A stretch of DNA of 64,000 bases from Hymenobacter aerilatus (GCF_022921095.1 NZ_CP095053.1:1220501-1284500), one strand, 5' to 3'; shown: positions 7,507-16,448, counted from the stretch's first letter. Program-made: numbers and translations. The notes: a model not told the origin generated them from the letters alone.

Positions 7507-7860
7507 ATGAAAGCTGATAAGAATCGGAAAGGCCGCGAAGGCGTGGTATACTCCACAAGCAGTGATTTTGAGTATCAATACAACGGCGACGAAGCGGAAG
7601 CTACTACGCTGCCTCCGCAGCAACAAAACCTGCGCGTGCAGCTTGATAAGAAAGCCCGTGCCGGCAAGCAGGTAACTCTCATCACGGGTTTTGCGGGCAC
7701 CGAGGCCGACTTGCAGGCGTTGGGCAAGCTGCTGAAAACGAAGTGCGGGGTAGGCGGCAACGCCAAAGACGGCGAAATCCTGATCCAGGGCGACTTTCGC
7801 GACAAAGTGCTGGCCGTGTTACTGGCTGCCGGCTACAAGGCAAAAAAAGCGGGCGGCTAA
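7507..7860 (+). CDS. translation initiation factor eIF1/SUI1 homologue (YciH family)
   Basis: A 117-residue protein. Its C-terminal two thirds match the SUI1 fold: [40 protein letters not shown], then the conserved [13 protein letters not shown]. Bacterial members affect start-site selection on the ribosome, but their role is not essential. The ATG at 7507 ([12 protein letters not shown]) is preferred over an in-frame ATG 22 codons upstream, because the extra residues are unlike the family. The gap to the next gene is 35 bases, so it may lead the HPP and DUF1622 genes. Confidence 0.88.
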   Translation: MKADKNRKGREGVVYSTSSDFEYQYNGDEAEATTLPPQQQNLRVQLDKKARAGKQVTLITGFAGTEADLQALGKLLKTKCGVGGNAKDGEILIQGDFRDKVLAVLLAAGYKAKKAGG

Positions 7861-7895
7861 ACCAGCCTTGTTTGTGGGCGTATGCATAAGCCAGT

Positions 7896-8453
7896 ATGGC
7901 CCCCTCAGCCCCCTCCAAACAATCAACCGCACCGCTCGCCGATGCCCCCCGCGGCGTGGGCCGCAAGCGCCTGAGCCTGCGTGCCGAGCTGCTACTAGCC
8001 CTACTACCCACAGCCACGGTACTAGGGGTGCTGGCGCTGGTGGAGATATACAGCCACCAACGGCTGCTGTTTGCCTCGCTGGCTTCCAGCGCCTTCCTCA
8101 TCTACCTCGACCCCGAGCACGCAACCAACAGCGGCCGCACGTTGCTGCTCTCGCAGTGCGCGGCGGCCGTGGCCGGCTTTGGTTTCTACGCGTGGTTGGG
8201 ACCAGGCTACCTACCCGCCGCGCTGGCTATGCTCACCGTTATCGGGCTGATGGTGGTGCTAGATGCGGTGCATCCACCTGCTGTGTCTACAGCCCTCAGT
8301 TTTGCCTTTCAGGGGCAGAAAGCCGATAATCTACTACTGTTTGGAGCCGCTGTGGGGCTGATTCTGCTATTGGTGGCGTTGCAGCGGGGCTCGGTGTGGC
8401 TGCTGCGTCGTCTCATGCGTACGTCGTCTGCCGCCGCTGCGGCCCTTACCTAA
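7896..8453 (+). CDS. HPP family membrane protein
   Basis: A 185-residue integral membrane protein with about four transmembrane helices after a basic N-terminal segment (RKRLSLRAELL). The family signature, a helix ending in DAVHPPA, is at about residues 127-133. HPP proteins are found in bacteria and plastids, and some transport nitrite; I do not claim that here. The stop is 5 bases before the DUF1622 gene, so the two are almost certainly one transcript and may work together in the membrane. Confidence 0.85.
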   Translation: MAPSAPSKQSTAPLADAPRGVGRKRLSLRAELLLALLPTATVLGVLALVEIYSHQRLLFASLASSAFLIYLDPEHATNSGRTLLLSQCAAAVAGFGFYAWLGPGYLPAALAMLTVIGLMVVLDAVHPPAVSTALSFAFQGQKADNLLLFGAAVGLILLLVALQRGSVWLLRRLMRTSSAAAAALT

Positions 8454-8458
8454 CCACA

Positions 8459-8857
8459 ATGATTGCTACCCCCGAAAGTCTGGGAGTCGAGGGCTCCGTA
8501 GTTGCTGCCGTGCAGTGGCTGAAGCTGGCCGTAGAAGCGGTAGGTGCCTGCATCATCGGCCTGGGCGTGCTGATTGCGGGTGGCCAATTTGTGTGGGCGC
8601 TGCTCCGCCGCCAGTCCGCCAATTTCAACGCTATTCGGCTGATGCTGGCCCGCTACCTGGCTGTGGCCCTGGAGTTTCAGCTCGGCGCCGATGTGCTGAG
8701 CACAGCCATTGCACCGGGCTGGGAAGAAATAGTCAAACTCGGCGCCATTGCCGTCATTCGTACGGCTCTCAACTATTTCCTCTCCATCGAGATGAAGGAA
8801 GAAAGTGCTTCAGAACACGAAGAAAAAGTAGCCGCTCAGGCCTCAGGAGAGGGATGA
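8459..8857 (+). CDS. DUF1622 membrane protein
   Basis: A 132-residue protein with a first transmembrane helix (AVGACIIGLGVLIAGGQFVW) and the family core IRLMLARYLAVALEFQLGAD. This is followed by STAIAPGWEEIVKLGAIAVI and RTALNYFLSIEM. The tail is acidic and cytoplasmic. The ATG at 8459 is used; the frame extends upstream into the HPP gene, but that part only mirrors it. Function of DUF1622 is not known. Its tight coupling to an HPP-family gene is the main clue. Confidence 0.85.
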   Translation: MIATPESLGVEGSVVAAVQWLKLAVEAVGACIIGLGVLIAGGQFVWALLRRQSANFNAIRLMLARYLAVALEFQLGADVLSTAIAPGWEEIVKLGAIAVIRTALNYFLSIEMKEESASEHEEKVAAQASGEG

Positions 8858-8890
8858 AAAAGGGTAGGAGGGCCTGAGAGTAGAAAGTAT

Positions 8891-8987
8891 GTCATCCTGA
8901 GCGCAGCGAAGGACTTTCTCACGTAAGGACAAGCGCAACAACGACTCGTTCCTGCGTGAGAAGGTCCTTCGCTGCGCTCAGGATGAC
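8891..8987. repeat. interspersed palindromic repeat, GTCATCCTGAGC family (copy 1)
   Basis: A 97-base element with 33-base arms that pair almost perfectly: GTCATCCTGAGCGCAGCGAA... on the left and ...TTCGCTGCGCTCAGGATGAC on the right. The loop contains AACGACTCGTTC. Related elements lie at 34292, 57584 and 62232. It sits between two convergent genes (DUF1622 and kdsB) and could fold in RNA. Confidence 0.85.
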
Positions 8988-9031
8988 AAATAAAACAACT
9001 AGCCCAACTCTTTCACACCCCTATACCCTTC

Positions 9032-9769
9032 TTACAACTGCGCTAGCGCACGTGTCACATCCTCTGGCGTATCAATGCCCAAGGTAGCCAGTTCGGTTTC
9101 GGCAGTGCGGATGCGGTAGCCGTGCTCCAGCCACCGCAACTGCTCCAGACTCTCGGCTATTTCGAGGGGGGAAGGGGGTAGGCGAGTCAGCTCGGCTAGC
9201 ACAGCGGGGCGGTAGGCGTAGAGGCCAATATGGCGCAGGTAGTGGTGGTAGGCCAGCCAGTCGGCGGGGTTGTGCTGGCGCTGGTAGGGTAGGGGGTGGC
9301 GGCTGAAGTAAAGCGCCTCGCCCCGCGTGTTCAGCACCACTTTAGGCAAGTGCGGGCTGCGTAGCTCCTCTTCGCTCGCTACGTGTTTCACTAGCGTACC
9401 AATTTGCGTTTCAGCATCCGCAAACAGATCCAGTAACAGATTAATCTGCGCAGGATGAATAAACGGCTCATCGCCCTGAATATTCACCACGCAATCGGCC
9501 GTTTCGCCTAGCTGTAGGTAGGCTTCATACACACGGTCGGTGCCGCTGGGGTGGTCGGCGGAGGTGAGTACCGCCTCGCCGCCAAAGTCCAGTACGTGCT
9601 GCCAAATGCGGGCATCGTCGGTGGCTACCACCACGCGGCTTAGGTTGGCTTGTCGGGCTTGGTTCACTACCCGCTGAATCATCGACTGGCCGCCCAGGTC
9701 AATCAGTGGTTTGCCGGGTAGGCGGGTGGAAGCATAGCGGGCCGGAATGATACCAATGGCGTGCAGCAT
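9032..9769 (-). CDS. kdsB: 3-deoxy-manno-octulosonate cytidylyltransferase (CMP-KDO synthetase)
   Basis: Activates KDO with CTP to give CMP-KDO, the donor for the lipid A inner core; cytoplasmic. The 245-residue length is normal. The nucleotide-binding loop is IIPARYASTRLPGKPL at the N-terminus, the substrate and metal site is VNIQGDEPFI near residue 95-105, and HIGLYAYR and LEIAESLEQLRWLEHGYRI are in the C-terminal half. Its presence shows a Gram-negative outer membrane. It is a lone gene divergent from the LysM protein. Confidence 0.96.
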   Translation of the reverse strand: MLHAIGIIPARYASTRLPGKPLIDLGGQSMIQRVVNQARQANLSRVVVATDDARIWQHVLDFGGEAVLTSADHPSGTDRVYEAYLQLGETADCVVNIQGDEPFIHPAQINLLLDLFADAETQIGTLVKHVASEEELRSPHLPKVVLNTRGEALYFSRHPLPYQRQHNPADWLAYHHYLRHIGLYAYRPAVLAELTRLPPSPLEIAESLEQLRWLEHGYRIRTAETELATLGIDTPEDVTRALAQL

Positions 9770-9946
9770 GGGCGGGAGGGTAGGGAAAATCAGAAACAGT
9801 GCAAAATAAGCATCTTTCCGTGCGCGTTTCCTACTGAAGAATGGTACTGTGCGGAGATTAATCTTTATCTTTCGGCCTTATTACGGGTAAAAAGCGTGGG
9901 CCAAAGTGTAGGATTGCCCGGTGCTCTTTTCCACGATACAGTTGTT

Positions 9947-10933
9947 ATGATTCGTCTTTCCCTTCTAATAGCGTTGCTTGTAGGTACAAGCCGTGCCGTT
10001 TGCGCTTCTGTGTTACCCCCAGCCGTATTGCCCGATTCTATTGGGGTAGAGTACCGGGGTAATAAAATGCTGATCAAGCACCTGGTAACGGCCGGCGAAA
10101 CGCTATACGGCCTGTCGCGGCGCTATAAGGTGACGGTTGAAAGCATCGTGGAAGCCAATCCACAGCTGCAAGGTGCCTTGGTGAAAGGCCAGGTAGTGCT
10201 GGTGCCGCGCACCCGCGTGGTACTCACGCCAGCCCCTGCTGCCCGTGCTACGGCGGCCGCCCCTGCTACTGCCATTACGCCCGCTGCCCGCGCCCTACCC
10301 ACCGATGCGCGCGGTAACCACGTGTATACCGTGAAACCCGGCCAAACGCTGTTTTCCATTGCCCAGCGCTTCGGCGTAAGCACTACAGATTTGATTCGGC
10401 TGAACCGCCTGCCCGCGTCGGGAACCGTGAATGCTAACCAGTTGCTGGTTATCGTGCCGGCGCCTGCAGGAGGGGTAGTCGCGGCCAAGCCCACACCTAC
10501 CCGCCCTGCGCCAGTAGCCCCAGTCCCCGCGGCAACCACGCCGGCCGCACCGCGTCCCGAGGACCCCGACCGCAACCGCCCCAAGGAGACTCCTGCGCCT
10601 GCCGAAACAACTGCCACCGACGACCCGGAGGACGAGCGTGCGCCCGAGCACGCCAGTGAGATTGTAAGCCGTGTGCGCGAAAGCGGTCTGGCAGCCATCA
10701 TCGAAGGCTCTACCACCGAGAAATACCTAGCCCTGCACAAAACGGCGCCGGTGGGCACCATCATGCAGGTGCGCAACATCATGAACGGCCAGTCGGTGTA
10801 CGTGCGCGTCATCGGCCACCTGCCCGATACCGGCGATAATGCCAACATGCTGGTGCGCCTCTCGCCCCGCGCCGTGCAGCGCCTCGTCACCCCCGACCAG
10901 CGCTTCCGCGTCGAGACGTCCTACGTACCATAG
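9947..10933 (+). CDS. secreted LysM protein with double-psi beta-barrel (RlpA-like) C-terminus
   Basis: A 328-residue exported protein. The ATG at 9947 gives a signal peptide (MIRLSLLIALLVGTSRAVCA); the 62 codons upstream are not part of it. Two LysM modules bind peptidoglycan: HLVTAGETLYGLSRRYKVTV and YTVKPGQTLFSIAQRFGVST. They are separated by an Ala/Pro linker. A second long Pro/Ala-rich linker leads to a C-terminal barrel with HKTAPVGTIMQVRNIMNGQS and VRVIGHLPDTGDNANMLVRL, the RlpA-like double-psi fold. It probably acts at the cell wall in the periplasm; lytic activity is not established. Confidence 0.88.
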   Translation: MIRLSLLIALLVGTSRAVCASVLPPAVLPDSIGVEYRGNKMLIKHLVTAGETLYGLSRRYKVTVESIVEANPQLQGALVKGQVVLVPRTRVVLTPAPAARATAAAPATAITPAARALPTDARGNHVYTVKPGQTLFSIAQRFGVSTTDLIRLNRLPASGTVNANQLLVIVPAPAGGVVAAKPTPTRPAPVAPVPAATTPAAPRPEDPDRNRPKETPAPAETTATDDPEDERAPEHASEIVSRVRESGLAAIIEGSTTEKYLALHKTAPVGTIMQVRNIMNGQSVYVRVIGHLPDTGDNANMLVRLSPRAVQRLVTPDQRFRVETSYVP

Positions 10934-10937
10934 GTGG

Positions 10938-11044
10938 TGAGATGGTGAACTTGTGAAATGGTGAGTTTGACGTTCTGCTTGCGCATTTGCACATGTGGCA
11001 CCGCCATAACGTCAAACTCACCACCGCACAAGTTCACCATCTCA
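10938..11044. repeat. long inverted repeat (37-base arms)
   Basis: The left arm 10938-10974 and right arm 11008-11044 are complementary except for three adjacent positions. Both contain TGAGATGGTGAACTTGTG and GGTGAGTTTGACGTT. It fills the whole gap between the LysM gene and the TIGR02757 gene and ends 4 bases before the next ATG, so it could act as a terminator or control that start. Shorter related runs (CAAGTTCACCACCTCACC) occur at about 63091. Confidence 0.85.
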
Positions 11045-11048
11045 TCAT

Positions 11049-11825
11049 ATGAATACTGCCCAGCTGCGGGATTTTCTGGAGGAGCACTATGACCGCTACG
11101 ACCAGCCTGCTTTTATTGACAACGACCCCATTAGCCTGCCCCACCGCTTCACGCAGAAGCAGGATATTGAAATCAGCGGGTTGTTTGCGGCGCTGCTGGC
11201 CTGGGGGCAGCGCAAAACTATTATCAATAAGACCAGCGAGCTGCTACGCCGCATGGACGACGCGCCCTACCAGTTTGTGCTGCATCATTCCGACGAGAAT
11301 CTGAAGCAGCTGCTGGGCTTCTGCCACCGCACATTTTGCGATACCGACCTGCTGTACTTTGTGCACTGGCTGCGGTGGTACTACCAGCAGCACGCGTCGT
11401 TGGAAGACGCGTTTCTGCACGGCGCCACGCAAAAAGAGCGACTGGAAAACTTTCACAAGCTGTTCTTTGGCCTCGACGATGCTCCCCAGCGCACGCGCAA
11501 GCACGTGGCCACCCCGGCCCGCGGCTCGGCTTGCAAACGCGTGAATATGTACCTGCGCTGGATGGTGCGCCCCGATGCGCGCGGCGTAGATTTTGGCCTT
11601 TGGACGCGCCTTGCGCCCGCCGACCTTATTTGCCCCTGCGACGTGCACGTGGAGCGCATTGCCCGCCGCCTGGGCCTCATGACGCGTACCGTAGTGGATT
11701 GGCAGGCTGCCGAAGACCTCACCGCCCACCTGCGCGCCTTCGACCCCACGGATCCTGTGAAGTACGATTTCGCATTGTTCGGGCTGGGAGTGGAGGAGAA
11801 GCGGCTCGCTGTGCCGCTGGTATAG
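11049..11825 (+). CDS. TIGR02757 family protein (DUF2400)
   Basis: A 258-residue cytoplasmic protein that matches the Bacteroidota family TIGR02757 along its length. Seen in it are DNDPISLPHRF, then FAALLAWGQRKTIINKTSEL, then KRVNMYLRWMVRPDARGVDF, and CPCDVHVERIARRLGLMTR. The KRxNMFLRWMVR-D block and CDVHxxR resemble the helix-hairpin-helix/glycosylase superfamily of DNA-repair proteins, but the activity of this family is not established. It is a single gene directly after the inverted repeat. Confidence 0.85.
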   Translation: MNTAQLRDFLEEHYDRYDQPAFIDNDPISLPHRFTQKQDIEISGLFAALLAWGQRKTIINKTSELLRRMDDAPYQFVLHHSDENLKQLLGFCHRTFCDTDLLYFVHWLRWYYQQHASLEDAFLHGATQKERLENFHKLFFGLDDAPQRTRKHVATPARGSACKRVNMYLRWMVRPDARGVDFGLWTRLAPADLICPCDVHVERIARRLGLMTRTVVDWQAAEDLTAHLRAFDPTDPVKYDFALFGLGVEEKRLAVPLV

Positions 11826-11955
11826 TGCCATCAAGCCCTGGCTATATGGCGGGTAGGCGGAGACATAGCGTAGAGACGTGCCGTTAAACAAAGCCATCCT
11901 AACTAGGAGCGCAGGGAGTGCATACCCAGTATAGTATTCAAGAACGCGTTACCAC

Positions 11956-12699
11956 TCAGACTTTTCGAAAAAAACCGTGCGCATACTGATTGCCGTAGAG
12001 CGAAACTATCTTTTCCGGTTTTGAGTGGAAAAACTCGTCACAGGCTAATTTAACGCCTGGATTCAGGGAGCCGGCAAATACAGTGCGTTGGGTATCGTCG
12101 TAATAATCCATTAAGACGCAAACGCTACCCGGCGCCATTTTAGGATATACTGCATGCAAGCAAAATAATAGTGTGTCTTTATGTAAAGAAATATCACCGC
12201 CAAAGCCGCAATCAATATGAACGAAGGCTATTTGTTTTGGTAATTGAGTAGGTAGAGTATTTTCAAAATAGCCTTTGTGCAATACGGGCAACGGTAGGTG
12301 AGCGCGCTCAAAATTGCGCAGCAGTTTCTGCTCTACTTCGCCCTCAACGCTGAATTTTACCTCGAAGCTGTCATATAAGTGCAGCGTCTTCTCAGACTGG
12401 TGCATCTGAATAACTTGTTGAAAAAGTAGAGCGCACTGCCCGGTGAAGCACCCCAGTTCTACCACCTCGCCGGGTATACGGTTGGCAATAACGGCATCCA
12501 GCAGATGAAAATAGTTAATCCGTTGCTCAACAGTCGTCATGTCTACTAACGGATTGGGCGGGGACATGACAGAATAACCCGGCTTAAGGCGGTGTATTCC
12601 TTTATTGATAACACGAATGAATTTTTCCCGAAAAGCATTCCTGAGCGAAACATTCTCGTGCTCAGTAGGAAATTGTTCAGCAACGAAATAATTGTTCAT
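11956..12699 (-). CDS. class I SAM-dependent methyltransferase, TylF/MycF type
   Basis: A 247-residue protein with a Rossmann methyltransferase core. Motif I is GEVVELGCFTGQCALLFQQV at about residues 78-97, an acidic strand end HLYDSFEVKF follows near 120, and FVHIDCGFGGD near 160 and PGSVCVLMDYYDD near 195 correspond to the metal-binding acidic residues of the TylF/MycF family. Members O-methylate sugars, often on surface glycans or antibiotics. The acceptor here is unknown. Composition is AT-richer than the neighbours and no glycan cluster adjoins, so it may be a transferred gene. Confidence 0.78.
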   Translation of the reverse strand: MNNYFVAEQFPTEHENVSLRNAFREKFIRVINKGIHRLKPGYSVMSPPNPLVDMTTVEQRINYFHLLDAVIANRIPGEVVELGCFTGQCALLFQQVIQMHQSEKTLHLYDSFEVKFSVEGEVEQKLLRNFERAHLPLPVLHKGYFENTLPTQLPKQIAFVHIDCGFGGDISLHKDTLLFCLHAVYPKMAPGSVCVLMDYYDDTQRTVFAGSLNPGVKLACDEFFHSKPEKIVSLYGNQYAHGFFRKV

Positions 12700-12989
12700 A
12701 ATTCGCGGGCCTATTTATCGGCACTAAGTTAACAATGGAATTATATGTATGAATTATATAAAATGCTATTCGCTAGTGAATAACATATACAAGGAGGTAA
12801 AACATTTATAAAAAGGCTGCTCGTCGGAAAGCTGGAACGAAGATTTTAGAAGAGGTAACATGATAGCTTGGTGCCGAATTATAATTTTTCATTATAAAAT
12901 ATTGTGATTCGGTAGACGCCGTTGTGTGGGGTATCGTATTGAAATGCAGGTATATAAACCGCATTTTTCCACGTATACACCCCAACATC

Positions 12990-13613
12990 ATGAAAATAGC
13001 TTCTTTATTTCTTGCGTGCGGCCTAGCAGCTGGTATGGCTGGCTGTTCTAGTTCCGAACCGGCAGTTGTAGTAGGTAGCGACCAGCGCGGCGATGCCAAC
13101 CAGGCGGTCAATCCATATGGTAGCGTTCAAACTACCCCCAGCCCTAATGATGTAGATTTTACGAAGTATAAAACCTACTCCTGGGCCTCGCAGGTGCGTA
13201 ATGAAAACAATACCACGTACTTTCTCAACGATTTAGTCTTCAAGGCTATGGTACGCGATGCTGTAGACCACGAGATGGTTTCGCGGGGTTATACGTACAG
13301 TCCTGACGGGGGCGACTTGCTGCTGAACTTCCGGGTATTTGATCAGCCCACTGAAATTCGCTCCAACGAAAACCTGGGTAATGGCTATTGGGGAACTAGC
13401 GAATCCTACGCCTATAACCCACGCAACCAAGTGAAACTGGACCAGGGTAGCATCTTGGTGCAGATGATAGACCGCCGTGAGAGCGTGGAAGTGTGGCAGG
13501 GTTACGCTTCGGGTTTAACCAATGGCAACGCTTTTGATAAGGATAAAAATAAGGTGTACGCGGCCGTCGGACAGATTTTCAACAAGTACCAGTATCGAGG
13601 CGACAAATTGTAA
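12990..13613 (+). CDS. DUF4136 lipoprotein
   Basis: A 207-residue lipoprotein. The signal ends at lipobox AGMAGC, with the ATG at 12990 chosen to match it. The DUF4136 pattern is clear: DVDFTKYKTYSWA near residue 50, then DLLLNFRVF, and toward the end GSILVQMIDRRESVEVWQGY and YAAVGQIFNKY. Such proteins are periplasmic, membrane-anchored and of unknown function, common in Bacteroidota. It stands alone and is followed by a very strong hairpin terminator. Confidence 0.88.
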   Translation: MKIASLFLACGLAAGMAGCSSSEPAVVVGSDQRGDANQAVNPYGSVQTTPSPNDVDFTKYKTYSWASQVRNENNTTYFLNDLVFKAMVRDAVDHEMVSRGYTYSPDGGDLLLNFRVFDQPTEIRSNENLGNGYWGTSESYAYNPRNQVKLDQGSILVQMIDRRESVEVWQGYASGLTNGNAFDKDKNKVYAAVGQIFNKYQYRGDKL

Positions 13614-13638
13614 ATGCTTATTGTACAATTAGTTGTAT

Positions 13639-13679
13639 CACACAAAAGGCCAGTGCTTATGCACTGGCCTTTTGTGTGA
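13639..13679. terminator. strong bidirectional terminator
   Basis: A perfect 19-bp stem (TCACACAAAAGGCCAGTGC and its complement) with a TTAT loop, about 25 bases after the DUF4136 stop. Confidence 0.92.
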
Positions 13680-13839
13680 GAATAGCCGTCCACCAGGGTA
13701 GGGCAAGGGTAGGGGAGAGTAGTACCATCTACTGTGTTCTTGCCGGCAATATCTTAAGTACGTAGCCCGCAGGTTGAGCCAAGAGAGAAAACAAATTGTA
13801 TATCGTTTCAGACGAATCTTTCTACCGCGGATCGGTGTT

Positions 13840-13847
13840 TATCTTTG
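13840..13847 (+). promoter_or_regulatory. -7 element upstream of mutS2
   Basis: TATCTTTG fits TAnnTTTG exactly. No good TTG is found 19 bases upstream. It gives a leader of about 33 bases before the TTG start of mutS2. Confidence 0.6.
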
Positions 13848-13884
13848 TACGTATTATTAAAACCGCCACGCGCGCTTTACACGA

Positions 13885-16332
13885 TTGATTTTTCCGAATA
13901 ACTTCGAACAAAAAATAGGCTTCTCGCAACTGCGGGAGCTGTTGGACTCGTTCTGCCTGAGCCCACTAGGGCGGCAGTTTGTGGCCAAAATGCAGTTTCA
14001 GACCAAGCACGACCAGTTGCTGAAGCTGCTTCAGCAAACCAATGAGTTTCGCCAACTGCTGCAATCCGGTGCCGATTTTCCTGGGCAGCACTACCACGAT
14101 GTGCACCCGCACCTGGTGCGCGCCAACTTGCCCGGCGCCTATCTGGATGTAGCCGCGTTTTTTGCCATTAAAATGTCGCTGCGGACCATCCGGGAGGCAC
14201 TGGTGTTTTTTGTGCACGCCGAGGAAGGTTTGTATCCTACCCTGCGTCTGCTGGGTATTGGCGTGCAGGTAGACCGCAACCTGCTGGCTGCGCTGGACAA
14301 GGTGGTGGACGACGACGGCCACGTGCGCGACAATGCCTCGCCGCTGCTGTTTCAGTTGCGCCAGGAGCTGATCAACCGCCAGGGCATGCTGCGCAAGCAG
14401 ATTGCTGGCGTACTGCGCCACGCCCGCGAGCAGGGCTGGGTGCCCGATGGGGCCGAGCCGACCATTCGGGGCGGCCGCCTGGTGCTGCCGGTGCTAGCTG
14501 AGCACAAGCGCCGTGTGAAGGGTTTGATTCACGATGAATCGGCTACGGGGCAGACGGTGTACATTGAGCCGGAAGCGGTATTCGAGCTGAACAACGACAT
14601 CAAGGACCTTGATAATGCCTACCAGCGCGAGTTGATTCGCATTCTGACCTCGCTCACCGACCAGCTCCGTCCCCACATTCCCGACCTGCGCAAGGCCTAC
14701 CAGTACCTGGGGCTGATTGATTTCATCCGGGCCAAGGCACGGCTGGCGCAACGTCTCGATGCTACGTTGCCCTTGCTGCATCCGCGCCCGCTTATGCAGT
14801 GGCGCACGGTGCGTCACCCACTGCTCTACCTTTCGTTTCAGGAGCAGGCCAAGAAAAAACGCGCTGCCGATGAGCCTGCCGAAGCGCCCCGCGAAGTGGT
14901 GCCACTGGATATTGACCTAACGCCGGAACAGCGCATTCTGCTGATTTCGGGACCGAACGCCGGGGGTAAGTCGGTGGCAATGAAGACGGTAGGGCTGGTG
15001 CAGTACATGCTGCAGTGCGGCCTACTGATTCCGGCCGACGGCACTTCCGAGGCGGGTGTATTCGAGGATGTGTTCCTGGACATCGGTGACGAGCAGAGCC
15101 TGGAAAACGACCTGAGTACATACTCCTCACACTTGCTGAACATGAAGCAGTTTCTGCTGTTTGCCGGCAAGCGCAGCCTGATTCTGATTGACGAGTTCGG
15201 TACCGGTACCGAGCCCATGTTGGGTGGCTCTATTGCCGAAGCCGTGCTGAACCAGCTAAACCAGGTGCGGGCGTTTGGGGTCGTCACCACGCACTACACC
15301 AACCTCAAAAACTTCGCCGAGCGCACGGCGGGCATCGTGAACGGGGCCATGCGCTATGACCCTGAGCAATTGCAACCGCTCTATCGCCTGGAAATCGGTA
15401 AGCCGGGTTCGTCGTTTGCCATCGAGATTGCGCGTAAAATCGGGCTGCCCAAACAGATTGTGGAGCGCGCTACGCAGCTGGTTGGCAAGGACAAAATCCG
15501 CTACGACCGCCTGCTCGAAGGCCTCGAAAAAGAGAAAACCGAGCTGGAGCAACGCACCGCCGAAGCTGCCAAGCAGGAGCGCCGCCTGAAAAAAGCCGCC
15601 CAGGAATACCAGGATCTGAAGCGCTACCTCGAGGAAACCCAGCTCGATGTGCTGCGCGATGCCAAGCAGAAAGCCAAGGCGCTGCTCAAGGATACCAATC
15701 AGCAGATTGAGGCCACCATCACCGAAATCCGCCGCTCGCAGGCTGAGAAGGAGCAGACCAAGGAAGCTCGCCAGAAACTTGATGAGTTTGTGCGCGAGAA
15801 GCTGCAGATTGAGCCGCCCAAGCCCCGCCCTACTCGCGAAATGGCCGACGCTACTACCCTGAAAGCCGGCGACCGGGTAGCCCTACTGGGCCAGGAGGGC
15901 CACGGCGAAATCATTGGGGTGAAAGGTAAAAACGCGGAGGTGCTGTTTGGCGGCATGAAAACCTTCGTGAAGGTGAATCAGCTGGAAAAGCTGAGCCGGG
16001 CCGAGGTGCGCGAGCGGGAAAAGAAAGCCGAAAGAACCGTGTATTCCGGCGCTGGCGCGGGCCTGGACCTCACCGGTCGTATGGCCGATTTCAGCCCTAC
16101 CCTCGACCTGCGTGGCGAGCGGGCCGAAGATGCCTTGCATAAGGTAATGGCCTTCGTGGACGACGCCGTAATGTTTGGCATTCCCGAAATCAAGGTGTTG
16201 CACGGCCGTGGCAATGGCGTGCTGCGCCAGGTAGTGCGCGACTACCTACGCTCCGTGCGCAGCATTGCCACCGTGGGCGACGAGCACGCCGACCGTGGCG
16301 GCGACGGCGTGACGCTGGCCGTGCTGAAGTAA
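13885..16332 (+). CDS. mutS2: endonuclease MutS2
   Basis: An 815-residue MutS2, which suppresses recombination, and in Firmicutes also acts on collided ribosomes. After the MutS core and clamp helices comes the ATPase: Walker A ISGPNAGGKSVAMKTVG near residue 355, LILIDEFGTGTEP as Walker B, and VVTTHYTNLK. A long Lys/Glu coiled coil spans about 535-650. The C-terminal Smr nuclease domain has LDLRGERAEDAL and HGRGNGVLR. It lacks the mismatch-reading domain, as MutS2 always does. The start is a TTG (IFPNNFEQKIGF), as no ATG precedes the conserved N-terminus. Confidence 0.96.
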   Translation: MIFPNNFEQKIGFSQLRELLDSFCLSPLGRQFVAKMQFQTKHDQLLKLLQQTNEFRQLLQSGADFPGQHYHDVHPHLVRANLPGAYLDVAAFFAIKMSLRTIREALVFFVHAEEGLYPTLRLLGIGVQVDRNLLAALDKVVDDDGHVRDNASPLLFQLRQELINRQGMLRKQIAGVLRHAREQGWVPDGAEPTIRGGRLVLPVLAEHKRRVKGLIHDESATGQTVYIEPEAVFELNNDIKDLDNAYQRELIRILTSLTDQLRPHIPDLRKAYQYLGLIDFIRAKARLAQRLDATLPLLHPRPLMQWRTVRHPLLYLSFQEQAKKKRAADEPAEAPREVVPLDIDLTPEQRILLISGPNAGGKSVAMKTVGLVQYMLQCGLLIPADGTSEAGVFEDVFLDIGDEQSLENDLSTYSSHLLNMKQFLLFAGKRSLILIDEFGTGTEPMLGGSIAEAVLNQLNQVRAFGVVTTHYTNLKNFAERTAGIVNGAMRYDPEQLQPLYRLEIGKPGSSFAIEIARKIGLPKQIVERATQLVGKDKIRYDRLLEGLEKEKTELEQRTAEAAKQERRLKKAAQEYQDLKRYLEETQLDVLRDAKQKAKALLKDTNQQIEATITEIRRSQAEKEQTKEARQKLDEFVREKLQIEPPKPRPTREMADATTLKAGDRVALLGQEGHGEIIGVKGKNAEVLFGGMKTFVKVNQLEKLSRAEVREREKKAERTVYSGAGAGLDLTGRMADFSPTLDLRGERAEDALHKVMAFVDDAVMFGIPEIKVLHGRGNGVLRQVVRDYLRSVRSIATVGDEHADRGGDGVTLAVLK

Positions 16333-16410
16333 CCTAGCGTTGGGGCCTCATACTCGTCTGCCCGGCGAAGGGTGTCTGCTACGTATTCGCGTGCAGCGAA
16401 TGCTAAATTA

Positions 16411-16448
16411 AAAAGCCCCCGCACCAAACCAGTTGGGCGGGGGCTTTT
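16411..16448. terminator. terminator between mutS2 and murB
   Basis: AAAAGCCCCCGC and GCGGGGGCTTTT pair as a 12-bp stem in the convergent gap; it can serve both genes. Confidence 0.88.

Noticed and set aside
8891..8987. Palindromic repeats as part of a CRISPR array
   Set aside because: The copies are 5-25 kb apart, each is a single hairpin without regular spacers, and no cas gene is present.
10123..10890. 255-codon ORF antisense to the LysM gene
   Set aside because: It mirrors the Ala/Pro-rich linkers of the LysM protein, which give long open antisense frames in GC-rich DNA.
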